From Roseivivax sediminis (lineage in GTDB: Bacteria > Pseudomonadota > Alphaproteobacteria > Rhodobacterales > Rhodobacteraceae): a stretch of 64,000 nucleotides of DNA. Below the pieces are notes generated by a model. It was given only the letters and a program-made list of their open reading frames with translations. It did no database searches and was not told the origin of the DNA. Of the stretch, positions 8,169-17,200 are shown piece by piece (positions within the stretch are counted from its first letter, which is position 1; each line of letters starts with the position of its first letter). The position numbers and the translations under genes are program-made. Location of the stretch: contig NZ_FOMS01000006.1 in NCBI RefSeq assembly GCF_900112685.1, positions 231,729 to 295,728 on the forward strand, written 5' to 3'.

Positions 8169-8857
8169 TTCAGCGCCTCTTCCACAGTGCCCGCGACCGG
8201 CCCCGAAGGGCGAGGCGGCCGCTCGATCATCGCCACGTTGAGCCCGAGCCCGCGCGCGGCGTCGAGCTTCGGCCGCGCCCCCGCGCCGCCGGCATTGCGC
8301 AGGACCAGCCAGTCGATCCCGAGCCGCCGAAACAGCGCCGCCTCGCCCGCCGGGGTGAAGGGCGGCGCCCCCGGATGCACCCGAATCCCCGGCGCCGGGT
8401 CGGCGCCGCCGATCTGGCGCAGGTGCACTTCCGCCCGAAGCCGTCGCAGCGCGGCCAGATCCTCGCGCCCGGTCGCCGCGAAGACGCGGCCCCCCGGCGG
8501 GATCACGCGCGCCAGGTCGTCGGCATGGGCGGCGCGGTGCCAGCGCTCGCCGGGCCGCCGCCGCCAGGGCGGGCGCAGGATCGTGACGAAGGGGATTGCC
8601 AGCGTCCGCGCGGCCAGGCGGGCGGACGCCGCGGTGGCGGTGTCGAACGGGTGCGCGGCGATTACGAGCGCACCCGCCCCGGTCCCGGCCAGCCACTCGG
8701 CCGTGACCGGCCCGACAGAGACCGCCCCCGGCCAGCGGCGCGGCACGCGTTCCCCGTCTGGCAGGCGCACCGGCGCGCCCGGGCAGGCGGCGGCGAGCCG
8801 GCGCGCCTCGCCAGCGCCGCCGACGATCGCGACGGGGGTGGAAGGGCTGTCCTTCAT
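8132..8857 (-). CDS. cobK: Precorrin-6A / cobalt-precorrin-6A reductase
   Basis: 241 residues from the ATG at 8857. CobK reduces precorrin-6A to dihydroprecorrin-6B with NADPH in cobalamin synthesis. Visible hallmarks are the N-terminal GGAGEARRLAA (residues about 13-23), IAAHPFDTATAASA in the middle, FAATGREDLAAL, and LVLRNAGGAGARPKLDAARGLG at the end. It stands apart from other cob genes in this window and instead leads a three-gene operon with a DNA glycosylase and an esterase, so the operon is not a pathway unit. The frame is open well upstream, so the start rests on homology to the family N-terminus. Confidence 0.88.
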   Translation of the reverse strand: MKDSPSTPVAIVGGAGEARRLAAACPGAPVRLPDGERVPRRWPGAVSVGPVTAEWLAGTGAGALVIAAHPFDTATAASARLAARTLAIPFVTILRPPWRRRPGERWHRAAHADDLARVIPPGGRVFAATGREDLAALRRLRAEVHLRQIGGADPAPGIRVHPGAPPFTPAGEAALFRRLGIDWLVLRNAGGAGARPKLDAARGLGLNVAMIERPPRPSGPVAGTVEEALKWLRHTTRSPVG

Positions 8858-8944
8858 CGGTTTTCTGATACCGCGCCGCGCCGCGGATGCCCATGGCAAA
8901 ACCGGCGCTTGCGGTTGCCGCCGGCGCGGCCTACCCATCGCTGC

Positions 8945-10159
8945 ATGAGTGCCGCCCCTGCCTTCCGCGCCCGCCGCAACGTGACCGTGCTCGTGCTTGC
9001 GCAGGCGCTCCTGGGCGCGCAGATGCCGATGATCTTCACCATCGGCGGGCTCGCAGGGCAGTCGCTCGCCGGCAATCCCTGCCTCGCCACGCTGCCGATC
9101 ACGCTGATCGTGCTGGGGTCCATGCTCTCGGCGCCGGTCATGTCGACGATCATGCAGCGGTTCGGACGGCGCCCCGGCTTCGTGCTCGGCGCGCTCTTCG
9201 GAGCGGCCGGCGGGGCGGTCGGGGCCTGGGGGCTCTACCTCGCCTCGTTCGAGGTCTTCCTTGCCGGATCCTTCCTGACCGGCACCTACATGTCGGCGCA
9301 GAACTTCTACCGTTTCGCCGCCGCCGACACCGCCGACGAGGCATTCCGGCCCAAGGCGATCTCCTACGTGCTGGCCGGCGGGCTGGCCGCCGCGCTGATC
9401 GGCCCGCAGATCGTCAAGCTGACGGCCGACGCCTACGTCGTGCCCTTCCTCGGCACCTATGCCGCGGTGATCGCGGTGAACATTCTCGGCGCGACGCTGT
9501 TTGCCTTCCTCGACATCCCCCGGCCCCCGCGGCCGGAAACCGGCGCCCCGGCCGGCCGCAGCGTGGGCCAGCTTCTGGCGACACCGCGCATCGCGGTCGC
9601 GGTGATATGCGCGACGGTCTCCTACGCGCTGATGAACCTGATGATGACCTCGACGCCGCTCGCCGTGGTGGGCTGCGGGTTCTCGCAGAACGCCGCCGCC
9701 GACGTGGTCAGCGCGCATGTCGTCGCGATGTTCGCGCCGTCTTTCTTCACCGGCCACCTGATCGCCCGCTTCGGGGCGGAGCGCATCGTCGCCGCCGGCC
9801 TCCTGCTGCTCGGCTGCGCAGGCGCGGTCGGCCTCGCGGGCGTCGACCTCGCCAATTTCTTCGGCGCGCTGGTGCTGCTCGGGCTCGGCTGGAACTTCGG
9901 CTTCATCGGCGCGACCTCGATGCTCGCCGCCTCGCATGGGCCCGAGGAACGGGGCCGCGTGCAGGGCATGAACGACCTCATCGTCTTCGGCGGCGTGACG
10001 CTGGCCTCGCTCGCCTCTGGCGGGCTGATGAATTGCGCCGGCGGCACCGCGGAGGAGGGCTGGACGGCGGTCAACGTCGCGATGGTGCCGCTGATCTGCC
10101 TCGCCGGCGCCGCGCTGATCTGGCTGGCCCTTCGCCCCCGCGAGGCGCCGGCCGAGTAG
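8945..10159 (+). CDS. MFS transporter
   Basis: 404 residues with about 12 hydrophobic segments, in the inner membrane. The start at 8945 is chosen because the membrane-protein pattern begins there (RARRNVTVLVLAQALLGAQ); the frame upstream is the opposite strand of cobK. A loop signature between helices 2 and 3 is seen as FGRRPGFVLGALFG. Small-molecule efflux or uptake is expected, but the substrate is not evident. The gene is divergent from cobK, with starts 88 bases apart, and ends two bases before the stop of the convergent next gene. Confidence 0.88.
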   Translation: MSAAPAFRARRNVTVLVLAQALLGAQMPMIFTIGGLAGQSLAGNPCLATLPITLIVLGSMLSAPVMSTIMQRFGRRPGFVLGALFGAAGGAVGAWGLYLASFEVFLAGSFLTGTYMSAQNFYRFAAADTADEAFRPKAISYVLAGGLAAALIGPQIVKLTADAYVVPFLGTYAAVIAVNILGATLFAFLDIPRPPRPETGAPAGRSVGQLLATPRIAVAVICATVSYALMNLMMTSTPLAVVGCGFSQNAAADVVSAHVVAMFAPSFFTGHLIARFGAERIVAAGLLLLGCAGAVGLAGVDLANFFGALVLLGLGWNFGFIGATSMLAASHGPEERGRVQGMNDLIVFGGVTLASLASGGLMNCAGGTAEEGWTAVNVAMVPLICLAGAALIWLALRPREAPAE

Positions 10160-10160
10160 G

Positions 10161-10934
10161 TCAGACCGCGCGCCCGATCCCCGCGGCGCGCAACGCCAGG
10201 CTCAGGCGCGGGCGCATCACCGCCTGCCCGAGCGTGCCCTCCAGCACCCGCCGCGGCGCCGCCGCAGCCTCGCGCAGCACCGCGTCCGCCCGCCAGACCG
10301 CCAGCTCCGCCCGCCTTTGCGCCGCCGACGGCGCCTCGCCCAGGCCCGCGCGGTCGTCGCGCCAGCGTGCGGCGACCCGACCGATCGCCTCCGCCTCCAT
10401 CTGCGGAAACGGCCGGCGCCCCCGCCGCTGCAGCGCCGAGGCGCCCAGCAGCCAGTTGGCCCGCGCCCCGCGCAAACCGGCCGCCCGCGCCCGCGCCTCC
10501 TGGTCCGAGCCGAGCGCGCGCGCCGCGGTCCACAGAAGGCCGCCCCCGGTCGCCGCGAGATAGGCGTCCAGATCCCTGATCTCGGTCACGTCCTCGCGCG
10601 ACGCATCGGCGCGCCGCGCCTCCACCGCCCCGGTCAATATCTCCGCCCCTTCGGCATCCAGCACATGCGCCAGCGGCGTGACCACCTCGTGCCGGCGCAC
10701 CACGCCGCCGCTGCCGATCTCGTCCAGAGCGTCGATCCACCATTGCAGCCGCATCTCGGCGATCAGCGGCTCCTCGGTCACCCAGGGCGCGCGCGACACC
10801 TCGATGTTGAACGCATAGAGCGGGAACAGCACCGACCGCGCCCGGACCGGCACCGCCATCGCCGCCCGGAACCGGTCGGGATCGCCCTCTTCCACCATCG
10901 CCGCGCAGGCATTCAGATCGTCATCGAACTCCAT
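10161..10934 (-). CDS. Squalene/phytoene synthase family protein, probably not a true synthase
   Basis: 257 residues. The fold signature is seen as ARSVLFPLYAFNIEVSRA (about residues 32-49), EMRLQWWIDALDE (about 60-72) and RDLDAYLAATGGGLLWTAARALG (about 118-140). Real squalene or phytoene synthases need two Asp-rich motifs (DxxxD) for the diphosphate; here the first is DALDE and the second is not clear. This pattern matches the NDUFAF6-like branch of the family, linked in mitochondria to complex I assembly, and no carotenoid or hopanoid gene is nearby. Carotenoid synthesis is therefore not called. Confidence 0.75.
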   Translation of the reverse strand: MEFDDDLNACAAMVEEGDPDRFRAAMAVPVRARSVLFPLYAFNIEVSRAPWVTEEPLIAEMRLQWWIDALDEIGSGGVVRRHEVVTPLAHVLDAEGAEILTGAVEARRADASREDVTEIRDLDAYLAATGGGLLWTAARALGSDQEARARAAGLRGARANWLLGASALQRRGRRPFPQMEAEAIGRVAARWRDDRAGLGEAPSAAQRRAELAVWRADAVLREAAAAPRRVLEGTLGQAVMRPRLSLALRAAGIGRAV

Positions 10935-10980
10935 GGTGCGAACCTATCCCCCGCGCCGCCCCCGAAAAGCCCGCGGCCTG

Positions 10981-11030
10981 CTTCTTTGGGCCTCAAATAC
11001 TCCGGGGAGCGCGAGGGGCTGGCCCCTCGC
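10981..11030 (+). repeat. Hairpin plus 27-nt Rhodobacterales intergenic element, copy B
   Basis: CTTCTTTGGGCCTCAAATAC and TCCGGGG, followed by a perfect hairpin GCGAGGGG-CTGG-CCCCTCGC (11011-11030). In the direction of cimA, the hairpin comes first after the cimA stop codon, so the element sits where a terminator for cimA would be. The spacing between hairpin and 27-mer is 3 bases, the tightest of the four copies. Confidence 0.7.
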
Positions 11031-11056
11031 TCCTGTCCCCTCCGAGAGCCACGGCC

Positions 11057-12676
11057 TCAGGCAAGCGCGACCGCGTCCCGCGACAGCTTCCAGCGCACCG
11101 CGTCGAGAAGCGCCTCGAAGGAGGCATCGACGATGTTCGGCGACACCCCCACCGTGGACCAGCGCCGCCCCTGCCCGTCGGCGCTGTCGATGATAACGCG
11201 CGTGACCGCCTCGGTGCCGCCTTGCGTGATCCGCACCTTGAAGTCCACGAGGTGCATGTCGTCGATGATCTCCTGGTACCGCCCGAGGTCCTTGCCGAGC
11301 GCCTTGGAGAGCGCGTTTATCGGGCCGCGGTCCGAGCCGGTCTCGTCCATCGACTCGCTCACCGACAGCTTCTTCTCGCCGTCGATCTTGACCACCACGA
11401 CCGCCTCGGACAGCGTCACCATCCGGTCGTACTTGTTCTTGCGCCGCTCGACGCTGACCCGGTAGCGCTTGACCTCGAAGAACTCCGCCGCCTGCCCCAG
11501 CTCGGCGCGCGCGAGCATCTCGAAGGAGGCCTGCGCGGTGTCGTAGGCGTAGCCCTCGTTCTCGCGCGCCTTCACCTTGTCGAGGATGCGGGCGAGCGCC
11601 GGATCGCCCGGCGCGACCTCGATCCCGGCCTCCATCAGGCGGCGGCGCAGGTTCGACTGGCCGGCCTGGTTCGACATCGGAATGAAGCGTTCGTTGCCCA
11701 CGCTGGCCGGATCGACATGCTCGTAGGTCGACGGATCCTTGAGGATCGCGCTCGCGTGTAGCCCCGCCTTGTGCGCGAAGGCCGAGGCGCCGACATAGGC
11801 AAGCTGCTTCAGCGGCACCCGGTTCAGCACGTCGTCGAGCATCCGGCTCACTTGCGTGATCCGCGCCAGCGCGTCACGCGACACGCCGGTCTCGTATCGG
11901 CCGGCATAGGGCTCCTTGAGCAGGAGCGTCGGGATCAGCGACACGAGGTTGGCATTGCCGCAGCGCTCCCCGAGGCCGTTGAGCGTGCCCTGGATCTGCC
12001 GCGCGCCGGCCTCGACGGCGGCGAGCGATCCCGCGACCGCGGTCTCGGTATCGTTGTGGGTGTGGATGCCGAGCCGGTCGCCGGGGATGCCGGCCTCGAT
12101 CACCGCGCGCACGACGCGGCCGATCCCATAGGGGAGCGTGCCGCCGTTGGTGTCGCACAGGACGATCCACCGCGCGCCCGCGTCCCGCGCCGCGCGAAGA
12201 CACTCCAGCGCGTAATCGGGGTTCGCGGCGTAGCCGTCGAAGAAGTGCTCGGCGTCGAACAGCGTCTCGCGCCCCTGTGCCACGCAATGGGCGACCGAGG
12301 CGCGGATATTCTCCACGTTCTCCTCGAGCGTGATCCCCAGCGCCGTCTCCACATGGAAATCGTGGGTCTTGCCGACAAGGCAGACCGCCGGCGTGTTCGC
12401 GTTCAGCACCGCCGCGAGGACGTCGTCGTTCTCGGCCGAGCGCCCCGCGCGCTTGGTCATCCCGAAGGCGGTCATGGTCGCGCACGAGGGCGCCATCTCA
12501 TCGAAGAAGGCGCTGTCGGTGGGGTTGGCGCCGGGCCAGCCGCCCTCGATATGGTCGATGCCGAGCCCGTCGAGCGCCTTGGCGATCTTCATCTTCTCGG
12601 CAACGGAGAACTGCACACCCTGCGTCTGCTGCCCGTCCCGGAGCGTGGTGTCGTAGAGGTAAAGGCGCTCAGGCAT
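11057..12676 (-). CDS. cimA: (R)-citramalate synthase
   Basis: 539 residues from the ATG at 12676. It condenses pyruvate with acetyl-CoA to citramalate, the first step of a threonine-independent route to isoleucine. Visible marks are the LeuA-type TIM-barrel start YDTTLRDGQQTQGVQF, the metal site GIHTHND near residue 206, and a C-terminal regulatory domain (VKIDGEKKLSVSESMDETGSDRGP region). Length and the DGQQTQG motif favour CimA over 2-isopropylmalate synthase or homocitrate synthase. It lies 59 bases after cysS on the same strand. The first bases of the gene and this gap belong to a low-G+C patch that runs into cysS. Confidence 0.9.
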   Translation of the reverse strand: MPERLYLYDTTLRDGQQTQGVQFSVAEKMKIAKALDGLGIDHIEGGWPGANPTDSAFFDEMAPSCATMTAFGMTKRAGRSAENDDVLAAVLNANTPAVCLVGKTHDFHVETALGITLEENVENIRASVAHCVAQGRETLFDAEHFFDGYAANPDYALECLRAARDAGARWIVLCDTNGGTLPYGIGRVVRAVIEAGIPGDRLGIHTHNDTETAVAGSLAAVEAGARQIQGTLNGLGERCGNANLVSLIPTLLLKEPYAGRYETGVSRDALARITQVSRMLDDVLNRVPLKQLAYVGASAFAHKAGLHASAILKDPSTYEHVDPASVGNERFIPMSNQAGQSNLRRRLMEAGIEVAPGDPALARILDKVKARENEGYAYDTAQASFEMLARAELGQAAEFFEVKRYRVSVERRKNKYDRMVTLSEAVVVVKIDGEKKLSVSESMDETGSDRGPINALSKALGKDLGRYQEIIDDMHLVDFKVRITQGGTEAVTRVIIDSADGQGRRWSTVGVSPNIVDASFEALLDAVRWKLSRDAVALA

Positions 12677-12735
12677 TGCAGGTTTCTCTGCTGAGGAGTT
12701 TGAGCTTTGGGCTAACGCCAAGCTTTGCATGAGCA

Positions 12736-14127
12736 CTATTCATCAGAAGCTAGCGCCTCTAGTGCTATAGGATCAAAGGACTTTTCCAACCTGATTGTTG
12801 GTCCGTCGGGCCCATCCTTTACGTCTACTCCCGCAGAAGCCAAGCCATCTCTAATCCGGTCGGCTTCGGCGAATTCCTTCTGCTTTCGCGCTTTTTGTCG
12901 ACGTTCGAGAAGACCGGCGATGACCGGACGATATGTCTCGTAGTCAAGAATGTAATAGTGAGCTTCGAGGTCTCCCTCAGGTATCGGCATTAAAATACCG
13001 AGAAACTGCAACCCGGCCTTCAGTTCTCTGAACTGCCCCTCGCGATACATGAGTCGCAATGCGGTAATTGCGCCATGCGTGTTCAAATCATCGGCTAAGA
13101 CAGCCAGAATCTCGTTCGGAACGCTCTCTCCCGCCTCGGCATCCGCGGTGGCCAGTGCCCATTTATACAGCTCTTCCTCGGCCGCTTTTGCCTTCGCCGC
13201 CGTCCAGTCCATCGGCTTTCGGTAATGCGTCGAGAGGAACACGAAGCGGATCACCTCGCCCGGGATGCCTTCGTCCAGAAGGTCGCGCACGGTGAAGAAG
13301 TTGCCGAGCGACTTCGACATCTTCTTGCCCTCGACCTGCAGCATCTCGTTGTGCAGCCAGACCTTCGCGAAATCCCCGTGCGGATGGGCGCAGGACGACT
13401 GCGCCAGCTCGTTCTCATGGTGGGGAAACATCAGGTCGTTGCCACCGCCGTGGATGTCGAAGCTCTTGCCCAGGATCGCGTCCGCCATGGCCGAGCATTC
13501 GATGTGCCAGCCCGGGCGGCCCCGGCCCCAGGGCGAGTCCCAGCCCGGCAGCCCCTCGTCGGAGGGTTTCCACAGCACGAAATCCATCGGGTCGCGCTTG
13601 TACGGCGCGACCTCCACCCGGGCGCCGGCGATCATGTCCTCGACCGAGCGGCCCGACAAAGCGCCGTACTCCGCGTAGCTGTCGACCGAAAACAGCACGT
13701 GCCCCTCCGCCGCGTAGGCATGGCCGCGCTCGATCAGCCCCTCGATCATCGCGATCATCTCTCCGATATACCGCGTCGCGCGCGGCGCGTGCGTCGGCTC
13801 GAGCGCGCCGAGGGCGCCCATGTCGGACAGGAACCAGCCGATGGTCTCCTCGGTGATCTCGCCGATATCGCGGCCGGTCTCCTCCGCCCGAGCGTTGATC
13901 TTGTCGTCGACGTCGGTGAAGTTGCGCACGTAAGTCACGTGTTCCGCACCGTATTCGTGCCGCAGCAGGCGGAAGAGCACGTCGAACACGACCACCGGCC
14001 TTGCATTGCCCAGATGCGCGCGGTCGTAGACCGTCGGCCCGCAGACATACATGCGCACGTTTTCAGGGTCGATCGGCGCGAAGTCCTCGCGCTGGCGGGT
14101 CTTGGTGTTGTGAAGGCGGATCGTCAT
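12736..14127 (-). CDS. cysS: Cysteinyl-tRNA synthetase
   Basis: 463 residues. Class I synthetase charging tRNA-Cys. Zinc ligands are Cys in MYVCGPT (about 28), Cys in IECSAM, His in FPHHENE; the nucleotide motifs are HLGN (about 37) and KMSKS (about 270). The C-terminal DALR and helical part is complete. Between about 12721 and 13140 the DNA is about 52% G+C by my count, against about 80% in a sample further into the gene (13501-13560), so the 3' third looks recently replaced by recombination with a lower-G+C relative. A Cys-rich leader ORF lies 88 bases upstream. Confidence 0.96.
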   Translation of the reverse strand: MTIRLHNTKTRQREDFAPIDPENVRMYVCGPTVYDRAHLGNARPVVVFDVLFRLLRHEYGAEHVTYVRNFTDVDDKINARAEETGRDIGEITEETIGWFLSDMGALGALEPTHAPRATRYIGEMIAMIEGLIERGHAYAAEGHVLFSVDSYAEYGALSGRSVEDMIAGARVEVAPYKRDPMDFVLWKPSDEGLPGWDSPWGRGRPGWHIECSAMADAILGKSFDIHGGGNDLMFPHHENELAQSSCAHPHGDFAKVWLHNEMLQVEGKKMSKSLGNFFTVRDLLDEGIPGEVIRFVFLSTHYRKPMDWTAAKAKAAEEELYKWALATADAEAGESVPNEILAVLADDLNTHGAITALRLMYREGQFRELKAGLQFLGILMPIPEGDLEAHYYILDYETYRPVIAGLLERRQKARKQKEFAEADRIRDGLASAGVDVKDGPDGPTIRLEKSFDPIALEALASDE

Positions 14128-14214
14128 GGCGTCCTCGCGCGGGGCCTCGGGCTCGCGGCGGGCTTTAGCAAGTTCGATCCTGGGAGAAAACGAAAAGAGC
14201 GGCCCGCCGAAGGT

Positions 14215-14259
14215 TCAGCAGGGAATGCAGCAGGAAATGATGGTGCGTGCAGGGCTCAT
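14215..14259 (-). CDS. Candidate cysteine leader peptide upstream of cysS (14 residues)
   Basis: A minus-strand ATG at 14259 opens a 14-codon ORF, MSPARTIISCCIPC, then TGA. Three of its last five codons are TGC (Cys), and the next gene, 88 bases on, charges cysteine onto tRNA. This is what a ribosome-mediated attenuator of cysS would look like: scarce Cys-tRNA would stall the ribosome at the Cys codons. The predicted promoter places the transcript start at or next to the A of this ATG, so it may be leaderless, as known for the 14-residue trp leader of Sinorhizobium. The peptide call is inference; the ORF and its position are read directly. Confidence 0.5.
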   Translation of the reverse strand: MSPARTIISCCIPC

Positions 14260-14265
14260 GCAACG

Positions 14266-14296
14266 CGCATAGCACGAAGTCGCGCCCCGCGCCAAG
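14266..14296 (-). promoter_or_regulatory. Predicted promoter of the cysS leader
   Basis: On the minus strand CTTGGC is followed after 18 bases by CTATGC, close to the alphaproteobacterial housekeeping pattern CTTGAC-N17-CTATAT (4 to 5 of 6 matches each). The expected start of transcription falls at about 14259, the first base of the leader ATG. Downstream, CGGCGGGC (14209-14202) and GCCCGCCG (14163-14156) can pair as an 8-bp stem ahead of the cysS start. No clear hairpin followed by a T-run was found. Confidence 0.4.
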
Positions 14297-14435
14297 GTCC
14301 GGCACGCATCCGCGCGCGTCGGATTGGGCGAACCACCGGCGCCGGCCCTGCGCTTCCCAGCGGCAGCCCACGGGGAACATCCGCCAGCGCGCGCGCGTTC
14401 ATCGGCCAATCACGCCTCAACCCCGGAGACACGTC

Positions 14436-14609
14436 ATGGACCTCGTCCGCATCATCCTGTCGATCCTGCTGCCGCCGCTGGGCGTCTTTCTGCAGGTGGG
14501 GATCGGCAAGCATTTCTGGATCAACATCCTGCTGACCATCCTCGGCTACATCCCCGGCATCGTGCATGCGGTATGGGTGATCGCCCGCACCGGCCCGCGG
14601 ACCGCGTGA
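14436..14609 (+). CDS. YqaE/Pmp3 family small membrane protein
   Basis: 57 residues from the ATG at 14436, with GGAG eight to ten bases upstream. Two hydrophobic segments: one with the family signature ILLPPLGVFLQVG (about residues 8-22) and one at about 29-50 (NILLTILGYIPGIVHAVWVI). Pmp3/YqaE proteins sit in the inner membrane and are linked to membrane-potential and salt stress. It is 7 bases upstream of the DUF4112 gene and likely co-transcribed with it. The 308-bp gap before it holds the cysS leader on the other strand. Confidence 0.9.
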   Translation: MDLVRIILSILLPPLGVFLQVGIGKHFWINILLTILGYIPGIVHAVWVIARTGPRTA

Positions 14610-14616
14610 CGCAGCC

Positions 14617-15060
14617 ATGAGCGATACAACAGCATTCCAAGGCGATACACCGGTGGTGAGCCGGGGCACAGGCGCGCTGCCGCACGAGGATCTCATGACG
14701 GTCGAACGCTGCGAGCGCATTGCGGTGCGCATGGACAGCGCCTTCCGCATCCCCGGCACCGGCATCCGCTTCGGCTGGGACGGCGTTCTCAGCATCGTGC
14801 CGGGCATCGGCGACACGCTGGCGCTGGCGCCGGCTGCCTATATCTTCCAGTCGGCCTGGCGCATGGGCGCGCCTTCGCATCTGATCGGGCGGATGGCCTT
14901 CAACACCGGGATCGACTGGGCGATCGGCTCCATCCCGGTGATCGGCACGATCTTCGACGTCGGTTACAAGTCGAACCGCAAGAATGCCGCACTGGTCCGG
15001 GCGTTCGTGGAAGAAAAGCACGGCGGCAAGCTCGCCCCGGCGCGCGGCGCGCACGTCTGA
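14617..15060 (+). CDS. DUF4112 family membrane protein
   Basis: 147 residues. Matches the DUF4112 pattern: RMDSAFRIPGTGIRFGWDGVL-type N-terminus (residues about 30-50), VPGIGDTLALAPAAYI (about 54-69) and NTGIDWAIGSIPVIGTIFDV (about 95-114), then a basic stretch of Lys, Arg and Asn. Two membrane segments are expected. Function unknown. It follows the Pmp3-type gene by 7 bases, and a hairpin just downstream separates it from the convergent ndk gene. Confidence 0.88.
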   Translation: MSDTTAFQGDTPVVSRGTGALPHEDLMTVERCERIAVRMDSAFRIPGTGIRFGWDGVLSIVPGIGDTLALAPAAYIFQSAWRMGAPSHLIGRMAFNTGIDWAIGSIPVIGTIFDVGYKSNRKNAALVRAFVEEKHGGKLAPARGAHV

Positions 15061-15084
15061 GCGAACACGCCCCCACGCAATGAA

Positions 15085-15110
15085 AAACGGGAGCCGAATG
15101 GCTCCCGTTT
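15085..15110. terminator. Bidirectional terminator between DUF4112 gene and ndk
   Basis: A perfect inverted repeat AAACGGGAGCC-GAAT-GGCTCCCGTTT lies between the convergent genes. Each arm ends in a short A or T run, so it can work in both directions. Confidence 0.8.
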
Positions 15111-15140
15111 CGTCGGTCGGCTCGCGGGATCGCGGGCGTC

Positions 15141-15563
15141 TCAGCCGACGATTTCCAGACCCGAGAAGAAGAAGGCGATCTCTTCGGCCGCGGTCTCGGG
15201 CGCGTCCGAGCCATGGACGGAGTTTTCTCCGACCGATTCCGCGAACTCGGCGCGGATCGTGCCCTCGGCCGCGTCGGCGGGGTTGGTCGCGCCCATCACT
15301 TCGCGGTTCTTGGCGATAGCGCCCTCGCCTTCCAGCACCTGCACCACCACCGGTGCGGAGGCCATGAATTCGCACAGCTCGCCGTAGAACGGACGCTCGG
15401 CGTGGACCTTGTAGAACTCGCCGGCCTGCGCGGGCGTGAGCAGAATACGCTTCTGCGCGACGATGCGCAGGCCCGCTTCCTCGAACTTGGCGTTGATCTT
15501 GCCGGTGAGGTTGCGCTTGGTCGCGTCGGGTTTGATGATCGACAGGGTGCGTTCGGTCGCCAT
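15141..15563 (-). CDS. ndk: Nucleoside diphosphate kinase
   Basis: 140 residues from the ATG at 15563; the frame is open further upstream but [18 protein letters not shown] is the family N-terminus. It transfers the gamma-phosphate between nucleoside triphosphates and diphosphates through a phospho-histidine. The catalytic His is at residue 117 in NSVHGSDA. Standard length. Single gene with the bidirectional terminator downstream and the divergent symporter gene upstream. Confidence 0.97.
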   Translation of the reverse strand: MATERTLSIIKPDATKRNLTGKINAKFEEAGLRIVAQKRILLTPAQAGEFYKVHAERPFYGELCEFMASAPVVVQVLEGEGAIAKNREVMGATNPADAAEGTIRAEFAESVGENSVHGSDAPETAAEEIAFFFSGLEIVG

Positions 15564-15738
15564 GATAAGCCTTTCGGGTTGCCGCCCGCGCATCGGGCGG
15601 GCTCTCGGATCGGCGCTCCCGTAGCATGGCCCTCCGGACTTGAAAACACTCCTCGTGACGGACCCCGTCCGGGGGTCTTCGCGTTGTCCACCCAATTGTG
15701 CGCATCTCATTGAGATAATAAGCGGACGGGAGGGACGG

Positions 15739-17193
15739 ATGAACGCCATCGTCGATTTTCTGAACACGGTGCTCTGGGGCTATGTGCTTGTCTGGGGGCT
15801 TCTTGCGGTCGGGATCTTTCTGACCTTCCGCCTGTCGGGACTGCAATTCCGCCATTTCGGGGAATTCTTCCGTGTCATCGCCTCCTCGCGCAGCACCGGA
15901 TCGGACGGGATCACGCCGCTTCAGGCGCTGACCATCAGTCTCGCCAGCCGGGTCGGCACCGGCAACCTCGCCGGTGTCGCGGTGGCGATCTATCTCGGCG
16001 GTCCCGGCGCGGTGTTCTGGATGTGGATGGTGGCCCTCGTCGGCATGGCCACGGCCTACGCGGAATCGACGCTCGCGCAGCTCTACAAGGTACGCAACGC
16101 CGACGGGCGCTACCGCGGCGGGCCGGCCTATTACATGTGGCACGGGCTGAACGCGAAGTGGCTCGGCTACGTGTTCTGCTTTTTCTTCCTGTGCTCCTTC
16201 GGCCTGATCTTCGTGGCGGTGCAGTCGAACTCCATCGCAGATGCGGCCGACGGCGCGATGGGCATCCCCAAGATCGCGACAGGTGTCGTCATCGCGGGCC
16301 TCGTGGCGCTGGTGATCTTCGGCGGTATCCCGTCGATCGCACGGGTGGCCGAGCGCATCGTGCCGTTCATGGCCGGGCTCTATCTGCTCGTCGCGCTTGT
16401 GATCATCGCGATCAACATAACCGAGGTCCCCGGCGCGCTGGCGATGATCGTGCAATCCGCCTTCGGCTTCGACCAGGCGGTCGGCGGTTTCACCGGCGGC
16501 ATTACCGCGGCGATCCTGAACGGGGTCAAGCGCGGGCTCTTCTCGAACGAGGCGGGCATGGGCTCTGCCCCGCACATCGCCGCGGTGGCGGTGCCCGAAC
16601 CGCACCACCCGTCCTCGCAGGGGCTGGTGCAGGGCCTTGGCGTCTTCATCGACACCATCCTGATCTGCACGGCGACGGCGCTGATGATCCTGCTCTCGGG
16701 CGCGGTGGATTACGGCCCCGACGGGGTCACGGGGATGGAGCTGACGCAGAACGCGCTGCAGGCGCATGTCGGCGCGGCCGGGCCGATCTTCATCGCCGTG
16801 GCGATCCTGTTCTTCGCCTACACCTCGATTATCGGCAACTACGCCTATTCCGAGAACGTGCTGGAGTTCCTGGGCCTTGCCGGGAAGACGCCGCTGACCG
16901 TGTTCAAGTGCATGCAGCTCGCCATGGTCCTTTGGGGTGCGGTGCAGCCGGTCACGCGGGTGTTCAACTTCGCCGACGCCGCGATGGCGACGATGGCCAC
17001 CATCAACCTCGTCGCGCTGGTGATGCTGGCGGGCACGGTCAGGCGGCTGACGCAGGACTACTTCGCGCAGCGCAAGGCGGGCGAGGAGCCGATCTTCCGC
17101 ATCCGCAAGCACGAGGGCCTGAGCCGCGGCATCGACGAGACGATCTGGAACCGCCACGTCGAGGAAGAGCACCAGGCGGCGGGCAAGACCTGA
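15739..17193 (+). CDS. AGCS family sodium:alanine/glycine symporter
   Basis: 484 residues from the ATG at 15739 with GGGAGGGA just upstream. About 10-11 membrane segments. Family motifs are seen as [16 protein letters not shown] (about residues 71-86) and [25 protein letters not shown] (about 254-278), and the family-typical ETW-like C-terminal motif reads [13 protein letters not shown]. Imports alanine or glycine with Na+, which fits a marine lifestyle. Followed by a hairpin that belongs to the intergenic repeat copy D. Confidence 0.93.
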   Translation: MNAIVDFLNTVLWGYVLVWGLLAVGIFLTFRLSGLQFRHFGEFFRVIASSRSTGSDGITPLQALTISLASRVGTGNLAGVAVAIYLGGPGAVFWMWMVALVGMATAYAESTLAQLYKVRNADGRYRGGPAYYMWHGLNAKWLGYVFCFFFLCSFGLIFVAVQSNSIADAADGAMGIPKIATGVVIAGLVALVIFGGIPSIARVAERIVPFMAGLYLLVALVIIAINITEVPGALAMIVQSAFGFDQAVGGFTGGITAAILNGVKRGLFSNEAGMGSAPHIAAVAVPEPHHPSSQGLVQGLGVFIDTILICTATALMILLSGAVDYGPDGVTGMELTQNALQAHVGAAGPIFIAVAILFFAYTSIIGNYAYSENVLEFLGLAGKTPLTVFKCMQLAMVLWGAVQPVTRVFNFADAAMATMATINLVALVMLAGTVRRLTQDYFAQRKAGEEPIFRIRKHEGLSRGIDETIWNRHVEEEHQAAGKT

Positions 17194-17200
17194 GGGACCG

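Noticed and set aside
10161..10934. Carotenoid pathway gene (crtB)
   Set aside because: Asp-rich motifs are weak and no other crt gene is near.
14521..17172. 883-codon minus-strand open frame across DUF4112, ndk and the symporter
   Set aside because: It crosses three well-supported genes, is rich in His, Arg and Asp, and shows no family motif.
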